Shown here one piece after another: positions 50,756 through 60,913 of a stretch of 64,000 bases of DNA. This DNA comes from a virus. The notes below the pieces were generated by a model. It was not told the DNA's origin. It worked only from the letters and a program-made list of their open reading frames with translations, and did not search any database. The stretch lies in the IMG/VR virus record IMGVR_UViG_3300037346_000419, positions 17,327 through 81,326 of that record; one strand, 5' to 3'. The stretch's first letter is position 1. The number at the start of each line of letters is the position of its first letter. The position numbers and the translations under genes are program-made.

Positions 50756-51768
50756 TGTCAGAATTACAATATACAACAATAGATAGATTATTTGCTAAGT
50801 TTAGCAGAGATTTAAGAGGCACAACCCTTAATGAGTCTGATGTAATAGAGTGGATAGGAGAAGCTTTAGAGTTTTTAAAAGTATTTCAATTTCAAGAACA
50901 AGCTGTTGCTTTTTTAGAAGTTAAAGATTTTGTTTCAGAATTACCTGTAGGTTTTCAAATGGTTCTTCAAATAGCTAGAAATAATGAGTGGAGTTCAGAA
51001 AATCAATGTAAACCATGTGATATTATAAGTGCTATAGATACTACATCTGATATTGACCCATGTGCCACAAAAGTATTAACTACAAATTGTAATGGTTATA
51101 TTTTAAATGGAGAAGATATTGTAGCTTATAGACCTCAATTTGATATAAATTTAAATTATGAAAATTGGCAAAATAATCCTGCAAGAGTAAATAATTTTAC
51201 TCCTGTTAGATTAGCTAATCACACTTTATTTAATACTATAGTTTGTAAGGAAAAAGATTTTGAAGGTTTATATCAAGGAGTAGAAGATGAATATACCATA
51301 GTTGGTATGTTTGAAAAACAATTAAGATTTTCTTTTAAAGAAGGCCAAATAGCTTTAGCCTATTTAAAAAGTGCCATAGATTCAGAAACAGGCTATCCTT
51401 TAATTCCAGATGAAATATCTTGTATTACTGCTATATCTTATTATGTAAAGTGGAAAATTGCAGAGTGGTTTGCTTGGAATAAAAGAGAAGGTTATAATAG
51501 TATAGCTCAAAACCAGGAAAGATTATGGATTAAATATGTAAAACAAGCTAAGAATAAAGCTAAAATGCCTAAAACTTTAGATGACTATCAAGATTTACTA
51601 GAACAATCTCACTCTTTAATCCCTAGTCATAAAAAGTATTATGGATTTTTTGGTAATTTAGGTAAAGGTGGAACTAATTTGTATAACAACTCAAGTACTC
51701 ATTTTAATGTTAATAATAATGATATTAACTTAAATCAAAAAAACTCTTGGGATAACACAGCTTGGTAA
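50755..51768 (+). CDS. Tail tubular protein, P22 gp4-like
   Basis: This 337-residue protein matches the P22 gp4-like tail accessory protein of crAss-like phages. It starts YTTIDRLFAKFSRDLRGTTLNESDVIEWIGEALEFLKV (the helical bundle that binds the portal), then a beta region (FVSELPVGFQMVLQI), ISCITAISYYVKWKIAEWFAW and a long C-terminal helix. It forms the ring between portal and muzzle. Confidence 0.75.
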   Translation: MSELQYTTIDRLFAKFSRDLRGTTLNESDVIEWIGEALEFLKVFQFQEQAVAFLEVKDFVSELPVGFQMVLQIARNNEWSSENQCKPCDIISAIDTTSDIDPCATKVLTTNCNGYILNGEDIVAYRPQFDINLNYENWQNNPARVNNFTPVRLANHTLFNTIVCKEKDFEGLYQGVEDEYTIVGMFEKQLRFSFKEGQIALAYLKSAIDSETGYPLIPDEISCITAISYYVKWKIAEWFAWNKREGYNSIAQNQERLWIKYVKQAKNKAKMPKTLDDYQDLLEQSHSLIPSHKKYYGFFGNLGKGGTNLYNNSSTHFNVNNNDINLNQKNSWDNTAW

Positions 51769-54700
51769 TGAAAAAAAATATAACAAAACCGAGTTTAGGT
51801 TTACATAATGATAATGCTTTATCAGAGCAACCTAAAGATACTTACAGATTTGCTTTAAATGCAGTTAATGAAACTGAAATAGGAGACCTATTTGTTAATT
51901 CAAATGAAGAAAGTAATGAAGAATGTGCTGAATTACCTCAAAGATTTTTTGAGTCTCATGTTCCATTAGGTAAAGTATATGTAGGAAATGGGGAAACAAT
52001 TATTCTATCTACTTCTTTAGATGAAGCTGTTTCAGAAATTGGTATAAGAGACTCTGAATGTAAATATACAACTCTTGTTAATCACCCTTTAGGATTTAAA
52101 GTTACAAATCAAATTGATGTTGTCTTTAGATTAAGAAGAGGATGTGAAAGAGTTATATACTGGGTAGATGGAGATAACAATAAACCATATACATATAACT
52201 TAGATAAACCAGAAGCTTTTAAAACAGCAGGAGATTGGGATAGAAATAAATTTGAATTAATTAGAAGTTATAATTCTATTCCAAGATTTGAAAATATTGA
52301 AGTTCAAAACAACAATGGACAATTACCTCCAGGTTCTTATAACATAGCTATAAGGTATTTAGATGAAAGTTTAAATCCAACAGAATTTATTACTACTTCA
52401 GAGACAATTAACATTTATAATGATAATACTACAAGAGATTTTTTAAAGATTAATGGTAGTATTAATCATCCTGAAGATTTTAGAAAATTTCCAACAACAA
52501 ATAAGTCTATAAAAGTTACTTTTAGTGATTTAGATGAAACTTTCTTATTTTATCAATTGGCCTTTATTGAAGCTACAAACTCAAGTGGTTTAGCTTCAGA
52601 TATTAATTATACAAAGTTAATTCCAACAACAAAAGATTTTTTTGTTTATACAGGTATTAATTTTGAAACTAAAGGTACTGAGAATGAAATATTAGCTTTT
52701 AATACTTTAATTGATTCAGCAGACCATATAGAACAATCTGAAAACAGATTATTACTAGCAAATGTTAGAGGTAGTAGAGTAAATTTTTGTAAATTACAAC
52801 AATATGCTTCAAAAATAAAAACAGATGTAATAACTAAAAAAGTGTTTACAAATGTATTATCTAATAGTAATACAAAAAGTCCTACAGTTAATTTTGATGG
52901 TGTAGGTTATATGCCAGGAGAAATCTATTCATTAGGTATTGTTTATGTTTTTAAAGATGGTTCATTAAGTCCTGCATATCATATTCCAGGAAAAAGTCCT
53001 GGAGTTAATTCAGCAACAGTTTTTAAACCAGGGGTTAATACTTATCCAATGGATAATAATAACAATAGTTTAAATAGTCTCTATACAGAAAGTACAAGTT
53101 GTAATAATGAAATGTATTGGGGTTATGATTCTGAAGGTTTAGCTTTAAAAGATGCACCTGTTAGGCATCACAGATTCCCTTTAAGAAGTGCTATAGGTTT
53201 AGATTTAGTAAAAGAAGAAGGACTTAGTGTAACTACTACAGCTACTTTTTATCAATTAAAATTATCTGTAAATGGTACAATTAATACACCATGTACTGTT
53301 GACCAACAAGCTGCTGGTCAATGTCCTGTAGTTCAAGCTGCTCCTCCTTTTCAAGCACAAGTAGAATACACTGTAGATGGAGTCACAAAATTTTTAGCTA
53401 TAAATATTGACCCAGCTAAATATTTTAATTCAACAGGAACTTATCTTCTTAATTTAGACATATTGTCTGAATCATATACATCAGCTACTATTGTAATTGT
53501 AAAAATAGAAGAAGCTAATGAAGTAGGATTTGTAACAGATGTTAGTGGTGCTATATTATCTCCTAAAGGTTTAGTTTATACTACTTCAATTGAAGCTAAT
53601 AGTTTTGAAGTAGACAATAAAGTTTATTCTACTGAAATTTTAGGTTTACAATTTTCAGGTATTGAATTACCTCCTATAGCTGAAACAAATGGTAAAGAAG
53701 TAGTTGGTTATTATATAGTTAGAAATGAAAGAACTGAAAATGAAAAAACTGTTTTAGATAGTGCTGTTTTAACTCCACTACTAAAAAATAATAAGTATAT
53801 TTCTCATGGTTTAATGGGGCCTGATTTATTAGATGATTCAAGAATATCTAAAGGAGTTTATGGATTAATTACACCTGAACATAAATTTAAAGGTAGACAA
53901 TATAGTCAATACACTGAAATTGTTCAAGAAGGAACTTTTGATATTATAAGAAGAACTACAAGTAAGTCAAGATATTTAGATGTACAAGATGGAACTTCTT
54001 TTGATGCAGAAAATAATAAAACTTCTGATGATGATGGTTGGTCTTTAAAGGCTATAACTAGAGATAATGAGACTGAATTTACAAGAGGTGGAAATAAGTT
54101 TGATATTCCAAACAGTCAAATTGAAGATACTTTTTATCTCAATTCTTTAGAAAGTAGAGATGTAAATAATGATGTAGATACAATATATAATACTTCAGGA
54201 GATAATAAAATTGGAATAGTGCAATTAAATTCTGATAATCCAAATACAATGTTAAATAAATTTCCTTATGTTTATTTAAAGAGAGATTTAGCTGACCCAT
54301 ATTCAACTTTTAGAATATTACCTTATATAAAAATATCTTCTAATGTAGAAACAAATGAAACTACTACAGTATTTGGTGGTGATAGTTATGTATCTCCTAT
54401 GAGATATTTAAGTACTTGTTTTTGGGATAATAGGATAGCTAAGAGAGCAGTTAAAGAAAATGTCTGGAGAATTATTGTAGGTTCTTTAATTGTGTTAGCA
54501 GGAGCTTTATTAATAGCTTTTCCTGTATTAAACATAGCAACTCCTTTAATAATAGCAGCAGGTATTTCTGTAATAGGTGGAGGGGCTTTATTTATTAGTT
54601 CTGGAATTAAAAAAGAAACTTGGGCAAAAGCTTATTTAGAAGAATATTCTAAAGGTTTAAAAGATACTCTTTTAGATGAATGGGTAAATAATGAATTAAA

Positions 54701-57512
54701 TTATGCTCAATATCCTCAAGAAGATACTCCTGAAGATGATGAAATTCAATGGATAGCTGATTGTGTTACTGATTTATGGTTTGAATCTCAAATTAACACT
54801 TCTTTGAGATACAAGATGAATGTTGAGACTCCTACTTTTTTAGATGCTCCAGGAAAAATTGAGACAGGTAGAGAAGGCCCTGAAGAAGTTGGTAAAGATA
54901 ATGTTAAACTATCAGCATCTTCTGATGTATTTTATGTAAAAGATGTTTCTTTATACCCATTTACTAAATTAGACAAACAAGTAATGGATAAATTATTAGC
55001 TTTTAATTCAAATAGAAAAGATAATAGATTATATATTGGACATTGTTTAGGAGAATGGTATGAAATAAATCCAGATTATGAAAGAGTTAATAGGCAAAAA
55101 TTATTTTTTCATTTAGGAATAGAATATGATTGCTGTTCAAAATGCCAAGAAACTTTTCCTCATAGAATACACTATTCTGAACAAGCTTTTCAAGAAGAGT
55201 TAACAGATAACTATAAAGTTTTTTTACCAAACAATTATAGAGATATAGAAGGAGAGACAGGTGAAATAACAGATTTATTTAAAATACAAAATAATATTTA
55301 TATTCATACTGAAGAAGCTTTATGGCACTTACCTCAACAATATCAAGAAAGAATAACTGATAGTATAGTTTCTTTTATAGGTAGTGGAGAATACTTTGCT
55401 ACACCACCTAGAAAAATATTAGATGAAAATCATTCTTCTGGTGGAACTAGACATAAGTGGGCAACTATAAAAACTAAATATGGAGTGTTTTTTATATCTG
55501 AATTAGAAAGAAAAGTTTTTAAGTTTAATGGAAATGATTTAGTAGCTATAAGTGATATAGGCTTATCTAATTGGTTTAAAGAAAAAGGTGGTATAAATTT
55601 ACTAAAAGAGTATTATCTATTAAATGGTAATCCTTATCCTTATTATAATAATCCTTCTAATAAAATAGGAGTAGGTTATATATCTACTTATGATAGTAAA
55701 AAAGAAAGAGTCATATTTACTAAAAAAGATTATATTCTTTCTGATGAGTTTACTTTTAATGAAGATGTTGAGATATGTATAAAAAATAATGTAGTTACAG
55801 TTTTTCCTGATTTTAATACAATATTACAAAACTACAATGACTTAGGTTTTATTTATAAAGGTTTAGAAAATTGTAGAATGAAGTTTGAAAAACAAACTTT
55901 AGAAACATTTACTGAATTAAGACAAGTAACTACTGTTATAAAAAATACTGCTGATATTGTAGTACATATGGATATGTCAGGTTCATTTAGTGCAGGAATT
56001 AGAACACAAATAAAAAATGCTGTTTTAAATTGGAAAACTAACTTTTTAGTAGATAACCCTGATTGGATAGGAAATTTGTATTTTTCTGAACAAGGAGTAT
56101 CTTACACTTCACAAAGAGCTTGGAGAATTTTAAATTTTATTCAAACAACCACAAACATTTTTGATGAATTTGGAGGAGTTGTTACCCCAGGAACAATTGG
56201 AAATGATATTATTGTAGTTTCTTTTGTAAATGAAAATGATGTAGCAATAGCAGGTGGCCCTGCTGCTTATCACACAGCAGGTATAAATAATCCAGTGCAA
56301 AATGGTTTAGCTGATTTTTATACAGATTATGCAGACCATGTAGCTAGACATGATAGTTTAGTTTTAGGTGGAGGAAGTTTTACAGGTTTAATTTATCCTA
56401 TAGTTTATAATAGTGGCCCAGCTTCTATAATTGCTGCTACAAATGGATTCTTACAACATGCTTTAGCTGCTGTAAGAGGTATTCCTTATACAGCAGGAGA
56501 ATTTAGTGTTATACCTGAGAACCTGTTTTGTAGTGATTGGGCTTTATTGGGAACAAGTTTACAGGGTGTTAATCCTTATCCTGATGATGGTTTAGAATTA
56601 TATGGTTGGGAAGGTAAATGGAACAGAGGTTGGAATGGTGCTGGAGATGTAATTACTTCTACTCAATTTCAAGAAGATATGGATGAGTTTTTAATAGGTG
56701 GAGCTATTACAGAAATTAAATTAGTAGAATATCAAAAAGTAGTTTCTACTATAGAATATGTAGATGGTAATAATATAGAAATTTTTGCTAAAGCTAATAA
56801 TGCTTGGACTATTAGTTTTTCTTTAAAAGCTAATCATTGGGCTTCATGGCATTCTTATTTACCTAATTTTTATTATAATATTCCAGAGAAATTTTATTCT
56901 TGGATTCAGGGTTCTACTAAATTATGGAGACATAATAAAATTGGAGAGTATCAAAAGTTTTATGGAGTGTCACATCCTTATATTGTAGAATTTGTATCTT
57001 TATCAGATGCTTTACAAACTAAAGTGTATGAAGACATCATGTTACATACTGAAGCTAAAAAATATAACTCTACAACTAAAGAATACACAGATGAAAGATT
57101 TATTACTTTCAATAAAGCCATTATGTATAATACAAGACAATGTACTGGAGAATTAACATTACAAGTAAAAGATAATAACGCTCAGAATTATATGTCTCAA
57201 CAAGTAGTTAGTTTAGCTCCAGGAACAATTGCAATAGATAGAAATGAAAGAAACTGGACTTTAAATGATATTAGAGATGTTAGAATTGATTATACTCAGT
57301 CTATATTTAATTCTGATATACTTTCAGTTCAAGATGAATACTACATAGATAAGGTACTAAATGCAGCTACTATGAGCTTTGCAAAAGATTGGAAAGAAAA
57401 ACAAAGTTTAAGAGATAAATATTTGGTAATACGACTTATTTTTGATAATTTTGAAGACGTTAAATTACTAATGAATTATTCAATAGAAAATGAAACAGAA
57501 TCTTTTAGATAA
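51768..57512 (+). CDS. Tail stabilisation/muzzle protein, P22 gp10-like, with vWA-like domain
   Basis: This ~1914-residue giant starts KNITKPSLGLHNDNALSEQPKDTYRFALNAVNE, the typical opening of crAss-like tail stabilisation (P22 gp10-like) proteins. The N-terminal ~850 residues are a beta-propeller-like body. A glycine/alanine hydrophobic stretch (VGSLIVLAGALLIAFPVLNI, about residues 900-945) could insert in a membrane or be an ejection helix. Near residue 1400 a vWA-like domain appears: DMSGSFSAG with D1402-x-S1404-x-S1406 forming a MIDAS pattern. The C-terminal 300 residues are beta-rich again. The ATG at 51768 is preferred over an upstream TTG. Confidence 0.72.
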   Translation: MKKNITKPSLGLHNDNALSEQPKDTYRFALNAVNETEIGDLFVNSNEESNEECAELPQRFFESHVPLGKVYVGNGETIILSTSLDEAVSEIGIRDSECKYTTLVNHPLGFKVTNQIDVVFRLRRGCERVIYWVDGDNNKPYTYNLDKPEAFKTAGDWDRNKFELIRSYNSIPRFENIEVQNNNGQLPPGSYNIAIRYLDESLNPTEFITTSETINIYNDNTTRDFLKINGSINHPEDFRKFPTTNKSIKVTFSDLDETFLFYQLAFIEATNSSGLASDINYTKLIPTTKDFFVYTGINFETKGTENEILAFNTLIDSADHIEQSENRLLLANVRGSRVNFCKLQQYASKIKTDVITKKVFTNVLSNSNTKSPTVNFDGVGYMPGEIYSLGIVYVFKDGSLSPAYHIPGKSPGVNSATVFKPGVNTYPMDNNNNSLNSLYTESTSCNNEMYWGYDSEGLALKDAPVRHHRFPLRSAIGLDLVKEEGLSVTTTATFYQLKLSVNGTINTPCTVDQQAAGQCPVVQAAPPFQAQVEYTVDGVTKFLAINIDPAKYFNSTGTYLLNLDILSESYTSATIVIVKIEEANEVGFVTDVSGAILSPKGLVYTTSIEANSFEVDNKVYSTEILGLQFSGIELPPIAETNGKEVVGYYIVRNERTENEKTVLDSAVLTPLLKNNKYISHGLMGPDLLDDSRISKGVYGLITPEHKFKGRQYSQYTEIVQEGTFDIIRRTTSKSRYLDVQDGTSFDAENNKTSDDDGWSLKAITRDNETEFTRGGNKFDIPNSQIEDTFYLNSLESRDVNNDVDTIYNTSGDNKIGIVQLNSDNPNTMLNKFPYVYLKRDLADPYSTFRILPYIKISSNVETNETTTVFGGDSYVSPMRYLSTCFWDNRIAKRAVKENVWRIIVGSLIVLAGALLIAFPVLNIATPLIIAAGISVIGGGALFISSGIKKETWAKAYLEEYSKGLKDTLLDEWVNNELNYAQYPQEDTPEDDEIQWIADCVTDLWFESQINTSLRYKMNVETPTFLDAPGKIETGREGPEEVGKDNVKLSASSDVFYVKDVSLYPFTKLDKQVMDKLLAFNSNRKDNRLYIGHCLGEWYEINPDYERVNRQKLFFHLGIEYDCCSKCQETFPHRIHYSEQAFQEELTDNYKVFLPNNYRDIEGETGEITDLFKIQNNIYIHTEEALWHLPQQYQERITDSIVSFIGSGEYFATPPRKILDENHSSGGTRHKWATIKTKYGVFFISELERKVFKFNGNDLVAISDIGLSNWFKEKGGINLLKEYYLLNGNPYPYYNNPSNKIGVGYISTYDSKKERVIFTKKDYILSDEFTFNEDVEICIKNNVVTVFPDFNTILQNYNDLGFIYKGLENCRMKFEKQTLETFTELRQVTTVIKNTADIVVHMDMSGSFSAGIRTQIKNAVLNWKTNFLVDNPDWIGNLYFSEQGVSYTSQRAWRILNFIQTTTNIFDEFGGVVTPGTIGNDIIVVSFVNENDVAIAGGPAAYHTAGINNPVQNGLADFYTDYADHVARHDSLVLGGGSFTGLIYPIVYNSGPASIIAATNGFLQHALAAVRGIPYTAGEFSVIPENLFCSDWALLGTSLQGVNPYPDDGLELYGWEGKWNRGWNGAGDVITSTQFQEDMDEFLIGGAITEIKLVEYQKVVSTIEYVDGNNIEIFAKANNAWTISFSLKANHWASWHSYLPNFYYNIPEKFYSWIQGSTKLWRHNKIGEYQKFYGVSHPYIVEFVSLSDALQTKVYEDIMLHTEAKKYNSTTKEYTDERFITFNKAIMYNTRQCTGELTLQVKDNNAQNYMSQQVVSLAPGTIAIDRNERNWTLNDIRDVRIDYTQSIFNSDILSVQDEYYIDKVLNAATMSFAKDWKEKQSLRDKYLVIRLIFDNFEDVKLLMNYSIENETESFR

Positions 57513-57542
57513 ACAGTTTTAAATTTAAAAGTTAATAATAAT

Positions 57543-59207
57543 ATGAAAAACAAGAAAAGAACTAAAAAATATGCTACTGGTACAGGGAAACAAGGTATAG
57601 TTAGAAATTATATTGAAGACCCTAGTATTGCTTTGTTTGAAAATCAAATTGATAAAACACAAGCTGATAGTAAAATGCTAAATAATCCTTGGACTAGAGG
57701 ACTAGATTTTCTTGGTAATGCAGGTATTCAAGTAGGAGGAATGATTAATCCTAAGGCAGCTTTACCTGGCTCATTAATAAAAGGAGCAAATGGAACTTTT
57801 GGTTTAGGTGGAACAACTAATAAATCAAGAGTTGAAGTGGAAGGAGAAGAAGTAGCTGAAGACCCAAAAGGTAATCTTATGGAATTTAAGGGGCCTAAAC
57901 ATGAAAGAGGTGGAATTGATGTAATGTTACCTGATGGTACTGATATATACTCTGATAGAATAAAAGTTGATGATGTAACAATGGCTGAAAGAAAAAAGAT
58001 TAGAGAGAAAAAAGAAGCCAAACTTAGAAAACTTTTATCAAAGAATCCTTATGATACACTAGATAGAAACACTTTAAAAAGAACACAAAAAGTAAATGAG
58101 ATTCAAGAAGAGACAGATAAAAAAACTCAAGAAGTGATAGGAAAAATGTTAAAAAAAGAAGAAGAGCAAGAATATGCTCAAATAAAAGGAGCAAATGGAA
58201 CTTTTGGTTCAGAAAGAACTAAAAAATATGCTACTGGTACAGGGAAACGTGGAACAACTAATAAATCAAGTGGAGGTCCTGTTTTTGGTACTCTACCTTT
58301 ACCTTTAACACCAACAATAGATGAACTAACAAATGATTTTAGTTTGTTTCCTCAAATAAATCCTTTAGTTACTCCAGGAAAGGATTTGTTTGAGGAATTT
58401 GAACTAATTTCTCCTTTAACACCAGAACCTGTATTAGATTTTGGAGGTAAAAGTGAAGAAGATATGATAGCTAATGCTTTAGCTCAATATGAAGAAAGTT
58501 TAAAAAAGAAACAAAGTAAGTTATTAAAAATTCTAGCTGCTGGAGCAAAAGGTGTTACAGCAGGGGATGCTGTAGGTTTAGGTGGAGATTTACTTTCTAC
58601 TTTTGGGCCTATGAGAAACACAAAAAGAAATAGAGCAGGAGATACACCTAACATTAATTACTATAGAGATTTTGGTAAAGATGGCTTAGATGTATTAGAT
58701 GAATCTAAAACTTACATTGCTGGACAAAGAGATAATGCTTTAATGGACTTAGAAAAGAATAGAGCAAGTTTAACTTCAAGAAATAGAAATTCAGCTAGAG
58801 GAGCTAATACCATGAGAGCTTTAGATTTAGCTTCTGCTTCTCAATCAAATGATGCAGTTAAACAATTATATGATGCTTTTTCAAGACAAATGATGGGCAT
58901 ATTAGGTCAAGAATCTCAATTAGAAACAGGCCAAGACTCAATGGTAATGCAAGGTGAAGAAAAAAGAGACCTTGGAGACAGACAAGATAGAGATTCTTAT
59001 TACAAAGCTTTAGCAAGAGATTTAGCTACTAAAGGTCAAGGTTTACAAGAAACTGGAAAATCTTTAAATAAAATGTATCTTAATAAAGATAATGATAAGT
59101 TATTAAAAATGTTAATAGAATCAGGTATAGATGCAAATACAGCTCAAGTGTTTTTAGAAATGATGTATGGTGCTGAACCTGTTAATAATAAAAAAAACAA
59201 AAAGTAA
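57543..59207 (+). CDS. Hypothetical virion protein with shuffled repeats (554 aa)
   Basis: This 554-residue protein is basic and Gly-rich at its N-terminus (RTKKYATGTGKQG) and contains DPKGNLMEFKGPKHERGGIDVMLPDGTDIYSD, a sequence style of crAss-like tail assembly proteins. The C-terminal half is helical (YIAGQRDNALMDLEKNRASL). Three short sequences recur in a different order between the N-terminal 100 residues and residues about 210-245. Neighbours suggest an ejected cargo or tail assembly protein. Confidence 0.58.
   Translation: MKNKKRTKKYATGTGKQGIVRNYIEDPSIALFENQIDKTQADSKMLNNPWTRGLDFLGNAGIQVGGMINPKAALPGSLIKGANGTFGLGGTTNKSRVEVEGEEVAEDPKGNLMEFKGPKHERGGIDVMLPDGTDIYSDRIKVDDVTMAERKKIREKKEAKLRKLLSKNPYDTLDRNTLKRTQKVNEIQEETDKKTQEVIGKMLKKEEEQEYAQIKGANGTFGSERTKKYATGTGKRGTTNKSSGGPVFGTLPLPLTPTIDELTNDFSLFPQINPLVTPGKDLFEEFELISPLTPEPVLDFGGKSEEDMIANALAQYEESLKKKQSKLLKILAAGAKGVTAGDAVGLGGDLLSTFGPMRNTKRNRAGDTPNINYYRDFGKDGLDVLDESKTYIAGQRDNALMDLEKNRASLTSRNRNSARGANTMRALDLASASQSNDAVKQLYDAFSRQMMGILGQESQLETGQDSMVMQGEEKRDLGDRQDRDSYYKALARDLATKGQGLQETGKSLNKMYLNKDNDKLLKMLIESGIDANTAQVFLEMMYGAEPVNNKKNKK
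57556..57829 (+). repeat. Three near-exact repeat units, set 1
   Basis: 36 bp at 57556-57591 (encoding RTKKYATGTGK), 29 bp at 57776-57804 (KGANGTFG) and 20 bp at 57810-57829 (GTTNKS) each recur identically in set 2, but with different spacing and order. Confidence 0.85.
58181..58270 (+). repeat. Three near-exact repeat units, set 2
   Basis: The same units occur at 58181-58209 (KGANGTFG), 58213-58248 (RTKKYATGTGK) and 58251-58270 (GTTNKS), now directly adjacent. This points to a duplication with rearrangement inside the gene. Confidence 0.85.
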
Positions 59208-59213
59208 ATAGAA

Positions 59214-60908
59214 ATGGCAAGATTTTATGAAACCGCAGCTCCTACTTTTACTGATTTTGTATTTCAACCAAATTTAGATTTAAAGTTAGGGCTTGCTGAA
59301 CAACAAGTGGCAACAGATTATTTGCAACAAAAAATGCTTAATGATGTGCCAGATATTAATATAGACCACATTGCTTATGATAATGATTTAGTTAATAAGA
59401 AAAGAGACTATTATAATAATGCTATTAATGAAGCTACACAGAATATTATAAAAGACCCTGTTAATAGAAATAAACATATGGCTCAAGTAAAAAATCTTAA
59501 AAGAGAAATGAATACAGATTTTTCCACTGGAGAAATAGCTAATATACAAAAAAATGCCCAAGTTTATAGAGAATTTGAAAACACATTAAAAACTTTACCA
59601 AATGCTATGGATAGAGAAGCTTATACAAAAAAGTTTAATGAGTATATGCAGAATAATAAAGAAGCTAGAGATAAAGGAGAATTTGGACAAGTTTTTAATT
59701 ATGGAGAGTTATATGAAACTAAACCTTATTGGAATGCTTTTATAGCTTCAAAATCTTTTACTGAGATAGGTAAAGATGTAAATGGTAAAATAACTCAAAA
59801 CACAAATGGTAAGTGGTTAATAACAAAAGATAATAAAACTACAGAATTAAAAGCTGAAGATATTATGTCAGCTTATAAATCTTATATTGAATCTTCTCCT
59901 GATGTAATGGGTAGAGCTAAAGCAGGTAGTCAATATTTTGGAGAAGATAATTGGTTAGATGAAAATGGTCAATTAGATTTTTCTGAAAATGGAAAATTAG
60001 GTAAAGAGTTAATTAATGGTTTAAATAGTTATACTTACAAAGAAGATTTAAGTAAGAAAACTATGGACATAGACCAATATGGGCTGTTAGATGCACAAGA
60101 AACAAAAGCTATTAGAGCAGAGTCAAGACAAAGAAAACTTGCAGAGGCAATAGAACTAGCTAATATGCCACAAGGAACTAAAAAAATAAATGAAAATATA
60201 ATTAAAACTGCTCAAAGTGTTATTGATTATGAAAAAGATATGATTGCAAAATTTTCTGCTGAAGTTGGTTTAAAACCAAGAGATAATGTGAAAACTTTTT
60301 CAGATGCAGCAAAAGCTGTTGAAAAACACATACCAAAAGATGCAGCAGGTAAAGTTATATACACAAATAACCCTATAAAAGATAAATTAATTAGAGATAG
60401 AGTAAATTTAGTTCAACATTTTAAAGATGAACAAAATAAATTGAAATCTGCTATATATGCTACTTATGAGCCTTTAAAATTGTATGGTTATACTGATGCT
60501 GAAATAATTACATATAGAAATAATACAAATAATTTTGTTGAGGATAAAGGTCAAACAGTTTTAGGAAATATAGATATAACAACTTTACCTCCTAGTTTAC
60601 AAAGCTTAATTAAAAATAATACAAATATGACTAAAGTTTCTATAAATAAAATTAATGAAATTTTAGGAAATCGAGGTTTTGTTAAAATAAGACCTAATAG
60701 TGGTGTTCCTCATATATTAAGTGAAAATGATAATCATAATCAATTACAAATTTCTATAGATATTGTATATAATGAAAATGAAGTAAAAAACACTTCAAGT
60801 GATAATAAACTAGTGGTAGAAACTTCTGAATCAGAAGGTAAAACTTATACTACTGATTTTTATATACCTATGAGAGAAATAGCTGGGGACTCAAAAAATA
60901 TAAAATAA
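59214..60908 (+). CDS. Probable ejected cargo (internal virion) protein (564 aa)
   Basis: This 564-residue protein starts ARFYETAAPTFTDFVFQPNLDLKLGLAEQQVATDYLQQKML, an opening I recognise from crAss-like phage genes next to the tail stabilisation protein. It is mainly helical and coiled-coil (RKRDYYNNAINEATQNIIKD; QAKAMIAEQLANMPQG-like ELANMPQGTKK) with a beta C-terminus. Crass cargo proteins are stored in the capsid and ejected into the host; this fits position and composition. Confidence 0.62.
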   Translation: MARFYETAAPTFTDFVFQPNLDLKLGLAEQQVATDYLQQKMLNDVPDINIDHIAYDNDLVNKKRDYYNNAINEATQNIIKDPVNRNKHMAQVKNLKREMNTDFSTGEIANIQKNAQVYREFENTLKTLPNAMDREAYTKKFNEYMQNNKEARDKGEFGQVFNYGELYETKPYWNAFIASKSFTEIGKDVNGKITQNTNGKWLITKDNKTTELKAEDIMSAYKSYIESSPDVMGRAKAGSQYFGEDNWLDENGQLDFSENGKLGKELINGLNSYTYKEDLSKKTMDIDQYGLLDAQETKAIRAESRQRKLAEAIELANMPQGTKKINENIIKTAQSVIDYEKDMIAKFSAEVGLKPRDNVKTFSDAAKAVEKHIPKDAAGKVIYTNNPIKDKLIRDRVNLVQHFKDEQNKLKSAIYATYEPLKLYGYTDAEIITYRNNTNNFVEDKGQTVLGNIDITTLPPSLQSLIKNNTNMTKVSINKINEILGNRGFVKIRPNSGVPHILSENDNHNQLQISIDIVYNENEVKNTSSDNKLVVETSESEGKTYTTDFYIPMREIAGDSKNIK

Positions 60909-60913
60909 AAAAC

